From: Marinifilum sp. N1E240
Lineage (GTDB): Bacteria > Bacteroidota > Bacteroidia > Bacteroidales > Marinifilaceae
Length of the DNA stretch: 64,000 bases
Assembly: GCF_009295825.1 (NCBI RefSeq)
Contig: NZ_WHKF01000002.1
Coordinates: 620,001 to 684,000 of the forward strand
Direction of reading: 5' to 3'
This document shows, piece after piece, positions 43,769-54,380 of the stretch; the first letter of the stretch is position 1; each line of letters opens with the position of its first letter. The notes below the pieces were generated by a model. The model did not search any database, was not told where the DNA came from, and saw only the letters and a program-made list of their open reading frames with translations. Position numbers and translations under genes: made by a program.

Positions 43769-46303
43769 ATGGCTAATAACAATGAATTTACTATATCTGC
43801 TAAACTTACTGCTGATGCTAATGATTTTAAAAATGGCTTAAAAGAAGGTAAGAAAGAGGTTAAAATATATGAAGACTCACTAGGTAGATTAAAATCTACT
43901 CAAAGTCAATTAATAAGTGAGTTTTACAAGACAAAACAAGGTACTGATGAGTATAAGACACTAGCATCACAGATATCTACTGTGAATGGTAGAATAAAGG
44001 AAATGACCAGTGATTTCCGGAATGGAATGAATGATGCTGATGATTCTGTACAACTGGTTGAAGGTTCTATGAAATCATTAGAACGCAGACAGAAACAATT
44101 ATTAGAAGAGTTTGAAAATACTGGAAAAGGAACTTCGGAATATAAAAAGTTAGCTAAAGAATTAGCTTCTGTTAATTCTGAGATTCGAAATATGGAGCTT
44201 GATTTTGAAGGTTTGGATTCTGAACAAAAAGCTAGTGAACTGAAATCTGTTACAGGTGGTATAAGTGATATGACCGTAGGAGTCGGAACACTTGGAGCTG
44301 CTTTCGCAGGTACTAATCTGGAAGAATTTATTAAAACTGCTGAAAGTTTGGAGAAGGTTTCAATCGGTGTAGCAGGTGGGATTGAGATGTGGCAATCTAA
44401 TAAGAAATTACTGAATAGTGTAAGTAAAAAAGCTACTATAATTACAGGTACTAGTTCAGCAGCTACGAATACTGATACAGTAGCCACAAAAGCTAATACA
44501 ACAGCTAAATTATTAAATAAAGCTGCTATAGTTGGAGCTGTTGCAATTGCTGCTGCTCTTGCTTATGGGATGTATAAACTTTATAAAAGTTATCAAAAGA
44601 ACAATAAGGCTGCTAATGAATATACTAAGGCTCTTAAAGAACAAAAGAAAAGCACTTTGGAAGAGATTGCAGAACTGAAATTATTACAGGGTTTGTATCA
44701 ATCTACAACTATACCTGATAAGAAAATTGAAGTAGCTAAAAAAGTAGCTGAATTAGCAGGTGAAGAGTACAAGCAAAACCAAAACACTTTAGGATTAATT
44801 GAGAGACAAATTAAGGCAATTGAAAAGAAAGCTAAATACCAAGCTGCTACAACTGCTCTATCAAAAGTGTATGAAGATAACAGTGAAAAAATAGGTGAAA
44901 AACAGGAACATATTGATTATAAGAAAACTTTATTAGCAAGGGAAAAGAAAGAAAAACCTGAATTTTTCAAAACCCAAACAGGTAAAAATTACGAAAAACT
45001 TTATTACACTGAACCACTTAAAGAGCTTCAAGAAGAATTAAATCAACTGAAGAAAGAACAAAATTACCAAGTTAAACAAGTGCTTAAAGTATATGGTGTT
45101 GATTCTGGTGCTTATGTTGGTACAGATGGTAATGGTGGTGGTGGAAGTGGTACAACTTCTTCTACATCTCTTCAGGAAGAATTATTACAAAAACTTGGTT
45201 ATATAAATTATCGAGAAAATTTAGGTCAAAATCATATTTCAGGTAATGGTGTAAATGCCTTAGATGCCAATATTTTAAAGAAGGAAACTTATCAAGAATT
45301 TTATAATAACGTAAGTAAATTATTAAATGATGTAAATTTAGATAAAAATGAATCTTCCAAGATGAAATCATTCTTAGATGAATTGAAAAAAGGTTTGATT
45401 TCCAATGATAAAGAATTTAAAGATGGTGATATAAAAGGTTTATTTTCTGTTATCGAAACTAAGGCTAAATCTATTGAATTTAAGCCAATAGACCTTAATA
45501 GTAAGGTGAAATTCAAAGATGATTTAAAATCAGATATAAGAGGTAAAGGAAATGATTTTGGTTCATATGTTCAGGATGATGAAGAACACCTTTATAATAC
45601 GATGTTTAATAATGTTGGTGGTTTTTCAAATAAGAAAACAAATAAATATTTAAATACTCTAAGTAAGAGACAAACAGCATTATATAAGGAATATGAAGAT
45701 ATTTTAAAAGGTTTATCTGGAAAGGATAGAGAAAGTTTTATTCAACATCAACAACCTTTTTACACATCACAAATAGAAGGGATAGAAAAGCAAAAGAATT
45801 ATACTAAAAATTATCAAGCTTCTATTAATTCTTATATGGGTAGTGAAGATTTCAAATTTGATACTGCTAATAATATTGGTAATCTATCATCTAATATTCA
45901 AAATCTAAATAGTGTTTTAGCTGATAGTTCAGCAAGTTTTTATGATGTTGCCAGTGTGGCTTCAGGTTCATTTTCTAATTCATTATTGACAGTAAAAGAT
46001 AGTTTAATGTCTATGGGTAAATTATCAGATGAAGAAGCGAAAACTATGGGTAATATAGCAGGTTGGGGTGGTATAATTTCAGCAGGTATGGGTTTATTTG
46101 GTTCTTTATTCGGAGGAAAAAAGGAAGATGTTGAAAAAACTGATTATAAACCTACAGTGGTCGATACAGGGTACTATTTTAATCGTTCTGGTGCAATGAC
46201 TTCTTCAAAAGGTGGGAATGGTAACGGAGAGGTAAAACTTAAAGTTGAAGGACGTGATTTAGCTGCTGTTATTAAGAAAAACGACCTTCTAAAATTGATA
46301 TAA
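43769..46303 (+). CDS. Tail tape measure protein
   Basis: 844 residues, determining tail length and ejected with DNA. The start ISAKLTADANDFKNGLKEGKKEVK is the usual tape measure N-terminus. Long coiled-coil repeats follow (LSSTQSQL-like spacing near 30-160, with two similar units around TEYKTLASQIS and SEYKKLAKELAS). A hydrophobic stretch is near 250-270 (AIVGAVAIAAALAYGMYKLY), and glycine-rich hydrophobic segments near 770 include WGGIISAGMGLFGSLFGG. Of the common phage tape measures this is mid-sized; at about 1.5 angstrom per residue the tail would be near 120 nm (inference). Confidence 0.92.
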   Translation: MANNNEFTISAKLTADANDFKNGLKEGKKEVKIYEDSLGRLKSTQSQLISEFYKTKQGTDEYKTLASQISTVNGRIKEMTSDFRNGMNDADDSVQLVEGSMKSLERRQKQLLEEFENTGKGTSEYKKLAKELASVNSEIRNMELDFEGLDSEQKASELKSVTGGISDMTVGVGTLGAAFAGTNLEEFIKTAESLEKVSIGVAGGIEMWQSNKKLLNSVSKKATIITGTSSAATNTDTVATKANTTAKLLNKAAIVGAVAIAAALAYGMYKLYKSYQKNNKAANEYTKALKEQKKSTLEEIAELKLLQGLYQSTTIPDKKIEVAKKVAELAGEEYKQNQNTLGLIERQIKAIEKKAKYQAATTALSKVYEDNSEKIGEKQEHIDYKKTLLAREKKEKPEFFKTQTGKNYEKLYYTEPLKELQEELNQLKKEQNYQVKQVLKVYGVDSGAYVGTDGNGGGGSGTTSSTSLQEELLQKLGYINYRENLGQNHISGNGVNALDANILKKETYQEFYNNVSKLLNDVNLDKNESSKMKSFLDELKKGLISNDKEFKDGDIKGLFSVIETKAKSIEFKPIDLNSKVKFKDDLKSDIRGKGNDFGSYVQDDEEHLYNTMFNNVGGFSNKKTNKYLNTLSKRQTALYKEYEDILKGLSGKDRESFIQHQQPFYTSQIEGIEKQKNYTKNYQASINSYMGSEDFKFDTANNIGNLSSNIQNLNSVLADSSASFYDVASVASGSFSNSLLTVKDSLMSMGKLSDEEAKTMGNIAGWGGIISAGMGLFGSLFGGKKEDVEKTDYKPTVVDTGYYFNRSGAMTSSKGGNGNGEVKLKVEGRDLAAVIKKNDLLKLI

Positions 46304-46320
46304 AAAATAATGAAATATGA

Positions 46321-48498
46321 ATGAAATTAATACAACATTCAGGTACATTTTATAATAAATATAGTCAGCTTATTAGAGTTGATATTAAAGAAATTGGAAG
46401 AGCAGGTGATACATATTTACCTGCTGAACCTCTTAAGTTTGGTAGTAATACCGTTAAAATTACAAAAAATGCTAGTGAAGAATTATTTGCTGATGTTGTA
46501 CCAACTGTAGCAGAAATAGAACTTCAATCTTTTAAATCTTTTCAATATTTACACTTGTTCGATACCGAGGTGTTGAATAAATACAATTTTCGAAAAAGAT
46601 TTACTTGTGAAATCACCAATATAAGCTTAAATGAAGTAATATTTTATGGTGTTATTACATCAACTCTTTATGAAGAAGAACATTCAAACAAATACCCAAA
46701 AATCATAAAGTTAACAGCAGGTTGTGGGCTTTCTGAATTAAAATATGTGAAAAGAGGAAGTACAGGTTTAACCGATGGTAACTCTCCAGGTCTTTGGAAA
46801 GATTTTGAAAAGATTACTTTATTAGATTTAATTTCAAATGTTATAAATGATATTAGCACTCCTGAAAAATTAGATATTCACATTTTGAGTGAATTGTACC
46901 CTAAACAAGAAGTAAATAATTCAGAAAAAAAGGGTTCATTCTATAATACATTCATTGAATCACAAGTCTACCAAAGACAGGATGGTATGGCTTCAAATTT
47001 GGATATTCTTAAGGATATAATGACAGCTTACGGTTGTAGATTGTTCCAAGATGCAAAAGCATGGAAAATACAACGTTATGCAGACATTAAAAGGGCTAAT
47101 GAAGATTTTTCAATAACTACCCTAAAATATCATGAATTCAAGTATAATTCTTTAACAGGTAAGTACTATTCAACAGATAATTCTATTTCTCAAGATGTAA
47201 TTGAAATTGATGGAATAAACACCCATACAATTGATGAATATGGAACTGATGAAACAGAATTAGGAATTGAAAAACAGGTAATAACACAAAAATGGATTGC
47301 ACGTCCAAATTGGGCTACAAATGGTGATTTTGAACAAGGAACAGAAGGTTGGGCAATAGTACAACCTCAATCTAGATATAATGACCAACACGATATTACT
47401 TTAGAAAATAATCCTGATTTCTCTTATTACAGAGACAAATTCAAATACCAAGGAACAGAGCCAAAAGACATTATTTCAGATAATTGTATGCACATGAGCG
47501 GAACAAGAAATCTTTATAATGATAATGGTGGTACAATTACTACAACTTTTACTTCTTCATTGAAAATGGAGAATGAATTCATGTTCAAATTTGGGTTTTC
47601 CTATGCTCTTGAAGATATCAATGAATCAATTAAATATTACTATCAGTATGATGGTGGTGGTATAGGAGTAGAAATTATATTGAATGGTAAGCCTTTAGGT
47701 AAAATATTAGAAAATGCTAAATATTTCTTCTATTCACCAATAGACCAAATAGAAAATGAAGTTAAAACTGGAATTCAAATTGATTTCAAAAAATACCCAA
47801 CAGGAAGTTTGAAATATGCACCACCATACGGTACTATTGAATTTGAATCTGCTGTAAAGGATTTGGTTGATAATGGTTATCATGTGAATACTCAACCAGA
47901 TGGAGGTAATAAAGTGGAAATCAAATTTTATTCAATTAGTTCAAAATTAAATACTTCTTCTACAACTGCTGAATTACCTGTAAAAGGTTACTATTTAGAC
48001 AATGTGTATGTTAATATTCAAGATGGTTCTGTTGATACTGTACAAGACTACATAGGAGGTGTAAATGATTATAATTCAGATGTAACTTTTCCAACTAGAA
48101 AAGAAGCTACAGCAAAAGAACTAAATATTGGCACTCCTACAACTTCAAAAGACCTTTATTTGAGTGCCTTATATTGGAAAAATGGGAGTGAATATGAACC
48201 AATAACAGATTTTCGGGTGAATAGTGAAAAAGAGCTAAGAGATAATAAAAATAATGCTCTAGCAGCTAGATTAATGCAATCAATTTTAACTATTCGCCAA
48301 CGTACTATTTTAAGAATGAATACAAAATTAAAATCTTCAAATTTTAAATATGGAGCGATTTATAGAGATAAAACAGTTGCTTCTTCACATTTATATTTTG
48401 ATAAAGATTTTATTGCTTACAATTATGAATATGATGTTCGAGATTGTACAGCAAATATTCAATTAATTGAAATTCTAACAGATGTGGTTAATAACTAA
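46321..48498 (+). CDS. Baseplate / distal tail hub protein
   Basis: 725 residues, downstream of the tape measure where Dit/Tal-type hub proteins are encoded. The N-terminal region (AEPLKFGSNTVKITKNASEELFADVVPTVAEIEL) is a pattern common in tail proteins of Bacteroidota siphoviruses. A central segment GDFEQGTEGWAIV looks like a carbohydrate-binding-like jelly roll. The C-terminal third is beta-rich. No lysozyme motif found. The ATG overlaps the TGA of a 4-codon upstream ORF (46310-46324). Confidence 0.72.
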   Translation: MKLIQHSGTFYNKYSQLIRVDIKEIGRAGDTYLPAEPLKFGSNTVKITKNASEELFADVVPTVAEIELQSFKSFQYLHLFDTEVLNKYNFRKRFTCEITNISLNEVIFYGVITSTLYEEEHSNKYPKIIKLTAGCGLSELKYVKRGSTGLTDGNSPGLWKDFEKITLLDLISNVINDISTPEKLDIHILSELYPKQEVNNSEKKGSFYNTFIESQVYQRQDGMASNLDILKDIMTAYGCRLFQDAKAWKIQRYADIKRANEDFSITTLKYHEFKYNSLTGKYYSTDNSISQDVIEIDGINTHTIDEYGTDETELGIEKQVITQKWIARPNWATNGDFEQGTEGWAIVQPQSRYNDQHDITLENNPDFSYYRDKFKYQGTEPKDIISDNCMHMSGTRNLYNDNGGTITTTFTSSLKMENEFMFKFGFSYALEDINESIKYYYQYDGGGIGVEIILNGKPLGKILENAKYFFYSPIDQIENEVKTGIQIDFKKYPTGSLKYAPPYGTIEFESAVKDLVDNGYHVNTQPDGGNKVEIKFYSISSKLNTSSTTAELPVKGYYLDNVYVNIQDGSVDTVQDYIGGVNDYNSDVTFPTRKEATAKELNIGTPTTSKDLYLSALYWKNGSEYEPITDFRVNSEKELRDNKNNALAARLMQSILTIRQRTILRMNTKLKSSNFKYGAIYRDKTVASSHLYFDKDFIAYNYEYDVRDCTANIQLIEILTDVVNN

Positions 48499-48505
48499 CC
48501 ACATC
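48481..48505 (+). other. Stable hairpin at the end of the hub gene
   Basis: Perfect 10-bp stem GATGTGGTTA / TAACCACATC with loop ATAAC, covering the last codons and stop. It lacks a T run, so mRNA stabilisation, processing or partial termination before the fiber gene are all possible. Confidence 0.6.
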
Positions 48506-48530
48506 TTAAAAAATAAAGCCTATGATATAA

Positions 48531-51500
48531 ATGCCAAGCGTAAAAAATTATACATTAAAAACATACTTCAGAAGTGAAAATACAAACCCAAACACAAGTT
48601 TCTCTTCTCCATATACTTCTTCTTCAGAAACCACTTCGGATTCTTCAAATACAAGTGATTACAAATATGCTAAAATTGAATTTGAAAATATTTTTTCTCA
48701 GAAAAATGTATTTCAAAAAGATGTAATCTTCAATGGCAATATAATTCAAAATTCTTCTCATTACGTCACTAAGGCTGAACAGCTAGAGGTGAAAAATAAC
48801 ATTTTATGGCTTAACAAAAATGAACCATCCAACACTATTACAAGCACAATTCCTAACACTAATATAAAATTCAGTGGTCTGAATTTAGGAAGAGGTACAG
48901 GTTCAGATTATTGGTTTGGTGTGGTTGAAGGTTCAAAGCCCCTTATCAAATTAGGTAAAATTAATAGTCTTGAAACTGTAGCCACTAGAGAAGATGCAAT
49001 TTCAGATGGTTACAGTTTGGCGTGGGATGCTAGTAATAAAAGAATTGTTGGTGTAGCTAGTGTAAAGGATTCATTAAAATTAGGAGGGTATGATGCTTCA
49101 AAGTATGCTAGAACAAACATTAATGAGACTTTTAACGGTCAAGTTACTTTTAATAATGGTAATTACAACCCCTTAAGATTAGATAGAACAGGCACTAGTA
49201 ATGTAAATATGTCATTCTATCATAACGGAACATTAAAAGGATATTTTGGCATAGGAAGTAATAATGTTCTTACGTGGGGTTTGAGTGCTGACTCAAGGCA
49301 AAATAATACAATATGGCATTCTGGGAATTCAAATAAATCAACAGTTAATTGGAACGCTCGTGCTTTGCTATTGCCAAGATTAGAAATGAGCAATACAGGT
49401 AGTTACAGTACTCAGTTAAAAGGTTTAGTAAATGGTGGTGATATAAGTTTTAAAACTAGAGTTGGAGATGTAATTTATACGCAAATAGTTTTAAGCGGAA
49501 ATACTAAAGCACCTATTCTATATCATTCAGGACTCAGAAGATTTGAAACTACAAGTTCGGGAACTTTAACAACAGGGAATCATACTGCTACAGGTACTGT
49601 TATTTCCACCTCTACGTTAGGATTTAAAATAAATTCAGAAGCTGGCTATATAGCTGGTTATGACTCTTCAGGTAGCGTGAGAAATGGATTTTTACAATTC
49701 AAAGCTACTGCAAATTCTATTTTAAGTTCTGATAATGGTCAAATTGAAATTAGGGGTGTTGGTATAAAACGGTTTGAAACAACTTCATCTGGAACATCCA
49801 CAACAGGAACAGCAGTAATTACAAGTGGTTTTGACTCTAAGGGTGGTGAACACAAACTTAGAGCAGCAGGTACAGGTAACAATGTACTAAGGTTTATAAA
49901 TGACAGTACAGAAAAAGCTACAATTTATTCATCGGGTTCACAATTTAGACTTCGTAATCTTATCGGTGAAGTTGTAATGTTAGCATATAATTCTGAAATA
50001 TTTAGACTTACAAATGATGGTACTAAAACTACGGGTAATCAAACGGTAACGGGAAGTGGCTCTTATGGTGGTAGCATTACATCAACAACAGGTGGTTTAT
50101 CAGCAAATCTAAGTGGAAATGACTTAATATTTAACAGAAATAGTACATCATATATTAAAAATAATGGTGGTTCTAGCGCTTCTGTAGCTGTAAGTATTAA
50201 TGATGCCGCAAAGTTCTTAGTTAACTCTTCTGGTACATACACAACAGGTGTTCATAAAATAGTTAAAGCCTCTGAGAATCTTATTTTAAAAGGTACAAGT
50301 TCGGGTGTGGCTGCTACTCCTTATATGCGATTCCAAACTAGTACAGGTACTGGCTTAGGTTATATTGGTTATGGCTCTAATGTCAATAATACAATGTATA
50401 TCAATAACCAACAGTTAAACGGTAATATTGATTTAAGAGCAGGTGATACAGGTAGTACTACTAATAGAATCGGGGCTTTCATAGGAGGTGTTGAAAAGTT
50501 TAAAGTTCACAATACAGGCACTACTACTACAGGTATGCACGTTACTACAGGCGACCTACAAACTTATGGACGTCATCTGAATAGAAACGATATTGTTATA
50601 GTTAACAAAGCTGCTAATAATTGGTTAACATTTGCAGAGAGAGACACAACAGGCAGTGAAGCGGTTTATAACCTTCAAAATGTTGGAGACTTTAGAGCTA
50701 AAGGTTATGTAGGTAGTGACTCTTACGTAAGTGGTTTTGGTGGAAGTGGTTGGCGTACAGATGTAAGCGGAAATATGACAGTTGACAGCTTAACTGTACG
50801 AAAGAGTATGAACGTGTATGAGTTGAATATCAATAAGATAAGAAGTGGAAATGGTTCTTATTGGTTTAGCGATGGAATGAAGTACGAGGTTGATAACGGC
50901 TCTAATTCAACTTATTATAGGATTGGTGTTGACACCGATAACGGTAAAAATATACAACCTTTTGCAGTTGGCGATATTGTACGCTGTCAAGTTTGGAATG
51001 GTCGAGGTATTAAATACTACACTCTTGTTGTTGATGCTCAGTCTAGCAATGAATCACATAGTTATTTCAGAGCGCCAGTAAGTAGTAAAACAGGTTCGGG
51101 GGTTCCTGAAATAGGTGATGAATTAGTACGAATAGGTAACGTTTCAGATACAAACAGACAGGGAGCGGTGTATATTACTAGTAATGATAATAACAGCCCT
51201 TATGTTGACGTGCTTGACGGTGTAAATTCTGACTCTTTCGCAGGTAAAACAAAGGTTAGATTAGGTAAACTTGATGGTATTACTTCACCAACTTGGAATA
51301 ATCTATCAGGATACGGTTTTTGGACTGAAAACGGATACTTAGAAGGTGGTATAAATGCTAAGTTCGGAAAAATTGGTGGTTGGAATATTTCAGATTCTAC
51401 ATTACAAGGTGGCTCAGTAGTTCTTAAATCTGATGGAACTATTTACAATTTCAAATCATCTTATTTGTGGAGATTGAATGGTGATGGTTCAGGCATTTTA

Positions 51501-53993
51501 GCAAGTGGTGCAATTAGTTGGGATAAATTAGGAAATGTAACCTTTACAGATAAAGTTAAATTATCGTGGAATCAAGTAACAGATACTTCAGGATTAACAA
51601 ATTCTATTTCAACGGCACAAAACACGGCTGAAACAGGAGTAACCAACGCAGCAACAGCACAAAGTAAAGCTAATTCAGCTTACACTTTAGCAGGTTCAAA
51701 AATAACCTCTTCACAAGCTACAACTATTACAAAAGATACAGTTTCAAGTACTTATATCAATGGATTAGCATGTTCTTTTAATCAGGGTAAAATAGCTTCG
51801 TTTAATATTAAAAATTCATCCCTATCCAGTAGTGTAGATAGTAAACATTTAGTATTGCAAAATTCTGAAACCGATACGGTACACGGAGGAGCAAAAAGAG
51901 GTTTAACTCTGTATGTGGATAATACTAAATTGATTAATAGCGATTCTATAAAGATTATTCAATTAGGAATGCTTTGTAATAAGGATTCTGCTAGTTCATT
52001 TCCTTCTACTCCTAATTATGGTTTTAGAATAGTAAAAGGGAATAATCCATATAAAGATATTTTTAGAGCAGATAATGCTGGTGCTTTTATAGCAGGTTGG
52101 AATTTTAATGAAGATAGATTTTCAGGTGGTAATGTAGTTATTAGAAGTACAGGTGAAATATCAAATACAACTAAATGGGGGCTATATAATGATGGTAGTG
52201 GATTTTTAGCAAATAATAATATAAGTTGGAATTCATCAGGAAATGTAACCTTTTCGAGTGCTGTAAAACTGAATTGGCAAAATGACCCATTAACAGCTAA
52301 TAATGTTAATTCAGGTGGTGTAGTAACTGTAAAAAGACCTATAGGTGGTGAACTTAGTTTAACAGGAACAAATACAGGTGCTATTAAGGTTACTCTACCT
52401 CAGAGTTGGACTAATACAATGATGGAATTTCATGTAGATGTTTACAATTATTCAAGTAATAAAGCATTTACATTAAGAGTGTCAGGTTATAATTATTCAA
52501 CAGGTTGGGTTAATACTTCTGTAGCATTAACAGGAAGTAAAGAAGCTGATAACCGTGTGCGTTTTGGACACGATGGTACTAAATGCTGTATTTATATTGG
52601 CGAAAGTAATTCGAATTGGTATTATCCAAAGATAGTTGTAAGAGATTTTAAAAGTGGTCATTCTGGTTCATCTATTTCAAAATGGTCAACAGGTTGGGAT
52701 ATTGGAATAACTACCTCTATTGCTTCAAATATTGATAAGGATTATTCTAATGCTTTAATTGATTCAGGAGATACATTATCTGTTAATTCTGCTAAAGTTG
52801 GTGGTGTTACTCTTATTACAAATAACAAAATTAGAACATCACTTTTAGAAGCTGATGTTATTAAATCAAGTATAGTTCAAACCACTGATTTAAGTGCTTC
52901 AAAAATGACTACAGGTACTTTATCAGCGGCTAGAATTTCTACAGGAAGTTTACACGGAAATAAGATAACATCTAATACTATTACGGCTACTCAAATAGCA
53001 GCAAATGCTATTACTACAAGTGAATTAGCAGCAAATTCTGTATATGCTGAAAATATTAAATCTGGTGTTATTGATGCTACTAAAATAAATACTTCGAGTA
53101 TTCAGGCAGCAGTAGTAACAGCAAGTAAGATTAATACTTTATCATTAGCATCAACCAAAGGTACTATTGGAGCGTGGATAATTAATACAGCATCTATTTA
53201 TTCAGGTACATATCAAGGTTCAAATGCCTACACTACATCAGGTATGACTATCCATAAGGACGGAGCTATTAGAGCTAAATATTTTAGAGTTGATACTGAT
53301 GGTAAGATGTTCGCAAAAAGCGGTGAAATAGGAGGTTTTAAGATTGGTTCATCATCGTTAATTTCAACTAATTTAAGCCTTCAATTAAATGCAAGTGGCG
53401 GTGATATAGGTGTTTATAGAAATTCCTCACAACAATCAGCAGCTTTATATGTGGGGTATAATTCAGGTTCTACTTTATCAAGAACAGGTGGAATAAGGTC
53501 GAAAACTTATAGCAGTTCAAGTGATTTAGGTGTGGAAATATTTGCTAATCGTAGCATCTATTTAGAAGGTGATGATTATACATTCTTGAATAGTCCTAAG
53601 ACTCTTACCAAATATGCCAGTGAATTTAAATTAGGTGGATGTGTTACAGGTGGTGGTAAGGTGATTTCATCAACTTCTTCTGAATGGTCTTCTAATTCAT
53701 CTTCACCTACTCAGCTTAAAATGGAGTTTAATTCTTACTATGTCGATTTTGATGCTTCGGGTAGTTTTTACGTTAGACTTCCAGATTCAGGAAATACACC
53801 AAACGGAACTATAATAAGAATTGGAACATCAGGTAAAGCTGTTAAAATTGTAGCTAATTCTAATAGTCGTATGAGATGGGATACGAACACAAAAAGAACA
53901 AGTGGAACTTATACAGTATCAGATGAGAATGAATGGGTTGAATTTATTCAGATGTCTGATTGTTGGACTAGATTAAATAATGGTAACTTCTAA
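48531..53993 (+). CDS. Giant modular tail fiber / host-recognition protein
   Basis: 1820 residues. Residues about 200-720 hold five copies of a module ending in a hydrophobic-Phe strand then GTxTTGxH (for example FETTSSGTLTTGNH, FLVNSSGTYTTGVH, FKVHNTGTTTTGMH). Residues about 940-1015 and 1180-1250 are a duplicated unit, each with GGW-or-AGWN, a GGxVVxxS strand, GDGSG or NDGSG, and NVTFxxxVKLxW. Residues about 1440-1530 are a Thr/Ser/Ala-rich stretch with TGTLSAARISTGSLHGNKI repeats, typical of central tail fiber proteins. The C-terminus is a small beta domain with Trp and Cys (DENEWVEFIQMSDCWTRL). It likely defines host range. Start context is the 2-codon ORF ATG-ATA-TAA followed at once by ATG. 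Confidence 0.85.
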   Translation: MPSVKNYTLKTYFRSENTNPNTSFSSPYTSSSETTSDSSNTSDYKYAKIEFENIFSQKNVFQKDVIFNGNIIQNSSHYVTKAEQLEVKNNILWLNKNEPSNTITSTIPNTNIKFSGLNLGRGTGSDYWFGVVEGSKPLIKLGKINSLETVATREDAISDGYSLAWDASNKRIVGVASVKDSLKLGGYDASKYARTNINETFNGQVTFNNGNYNPLRLDRTGTSNVNMSFYHNGTLKGYFGIGSNNVLTWGLSADSRQNNTIWHSGNSNKSTVNWNARALLLPRLEMSNTGSYSTQLKGLVNGGDISFKTRVGDVIYTQIVLSGNTKAPILYHSGLRRFETTSSGTLTTGNHTATGTVISTSTLGFKINSEAGYIAGYDSSGSVRNGFLQFKATANSILSSDNGQIEIRGVGIKRFETTSSGTSTTGTAVITSGFDSKGGEHKLRAAGTGNNVLRFINDSTEKATIYSSGSQFRLRNLIGEVVMLAYNSEIFRLTNDGTKTTGNQTVTGSGSYGGSITSTTGGLSANLSGNDLIFNRNSTSYIKNNGGSSASVAVSINDAAKFLVNSSGTYTTGVHKIVKASENLILKGTSSGVAATPYMRFQTSTGTGLGYIGYGSNVNNTMYINNQQLNGNIDLRAGDTGSTTNRIGAFIGGVEKFKVHNTGTTTTGMHVTTGDLQTYGRHLNRNDIVIVNKAANNWLTFAERDTTGSEAVYNLQNVGDFRAKGYVGSDSYVSGFGGSGWRTDVSGNMTVDSLTVRKSMNVYELNINKIRSGNGSYWFSDGMKYEVDNGSNSTYYRIGVDTDNGKNIQPFAVGDIVRCQVWNGRGIKYYTLVVDAQSSNESHSYFRAPVSSKTGSGVPEIGDELVRIGNVSDTNRQGAVYITSNDNNSPYVDVLDGVNSDSFAGKTKVRLGKLDGITSPTWNNLSGYGFWTENGYLEGGINAKFGKIGGWNISDSTLQGGSVVLKSDGTIYNFKSSYLWRLNGDGSGILASGAISWDKLGNVTFTDKVKLSWNQVTDTSGLTNSISTAQNTAETGVTNAATAQSKANSAYTLAGSKITSSQATTITKDTVSSTYINGLACSFNQGKIASFNIKNSSLSSSVDSKHLVLQNSETDTVHGGAKRGLTLYVDNTKLINSDSIKIIQLGMLCNKDSASSFPSTPNYGFRIVKGNNPYKDIFRADNAGAFIAGWNFNEDRFSGGNVVIRSTGEISNTTKWGLYNDGSGFLANNNISWNSSGNVTFSSAVKLNWQNDPLTANNVNSGGVVTVKRPIGGELSLTGTNTGAIKVTLPQSWTNTMMEFHVDVYNYSSNKAFTLRVSGYNYSTGWVNTSVALTGSKEADNRVRFGHDGTKCCIYIGESNSNWYYPKIVVRDFKSGHSGSSISKWSTGWDIGITTSIASNIDKDYSNALIDSGDTLSVNSAKVGGVTLITNNKIRTSLLEADVIKSSIVQTTDLSASKMTTGTLSAARISTGSLHGNKITSNTITATQIAANAITTSELAANSVYAENIKSGVIDATKINTSSIQAAVVTASKINTLSLASTKGTIGAWIINTASIYSGTYQGSNAYTTSGMTIHKDGAIRAKYFRVDTDGKMFAKSGEIGGFKIGSSSLISTNLSLQLNASGGDIGVYRNSSQQSAALYVGYNSGSTLSRTGGIRSKTYSSSSDLGVEIFANRSIYLEGDDYTFLNSPKTLTKYASEFKLGGCVTGGGKVISSTSSEWSSNSSSPTQLKMEFNSYYVDFDASGSFYVRLPDSGNTPNGTIIRIGTSGKAVKIVANSNSRMRWDTNTKRTSGTYTVSDENEWVEFIQMSDCWTRLNNGNF

Positions 53994-54027
53994 TTAATCA
54001 TTATATTAGTAGTCTCAAATCAGGATT

Positions 54028-54055
54028 GGTGGTGCTAAGGCACTGCCTTTTCTTT
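54028..54055 (+). terminator. Terminator after the fiber gene
   Basis: GGTGGTGC / GCACTGCC stem with two G-T pairs and loop TAAG, then TTTTCTTTT. It ends the main late transcript. Confidence 0.8.
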
Positions 54056-54067
54056 TAATTCTAATAG

Positions 54068-54370
54068 ATGAAGAAATACATTAAAGACCAGAATAGTAGT
54101 AACTATTATTTACTCACAGATGATAAAATTGAAGGTCTTAAACTATCCAAATTCGAGTATGTTGAAGATTTAGAAATCTTAGCAAAATTGGATGGAATAG
54201 TGAAGGAATATCAAGTGCTTCAAGCGAAGAACAAAAATCAAAGTTTCTTTCAAATTTCAGAATCTAAAGAAAGTTGGATACAGGTACGATATCATTCTGA
54301 ACGAGATATTCTAAAGATTCTGATTATAGAAAGAGATAAACATGTTAGGGATAGAAGGAGGGGTTATTAA
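54068..54370 (+). CDS. Small phage protein of unknown function
   Basis: 100 residues, not recognised. Beta-rich first half (YYLLTDDKIEGLKLSKFEYV), and a basic end RDKHVRDRRRGY. No membrane segment or cysteine. It starts 13 bases after the fiber terminator. Proteins at this place are often fiber chaperones or small tail-associated factors, but there is no motif to support either. Confidence 0.6.
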   Translation: MKKYIKDQNSSNYYLLTDDKIEGLKLSKFEYVEDLEILAKLDGIVKEYQVLQAKNKNQSFFQISESKESWIQVRYHSERDILKILIIERDKHVRDRRRGY

Positions 54371-54380
54371 GAATCTTTTA

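Noticed and set aside
43924-44487. 187-residue leftward ORF opposite the tape measure gene
   Set aside because: Opposite-strand shadow of a coiled-coil gene with Ser/Ala/Val-rich composition; no motif.
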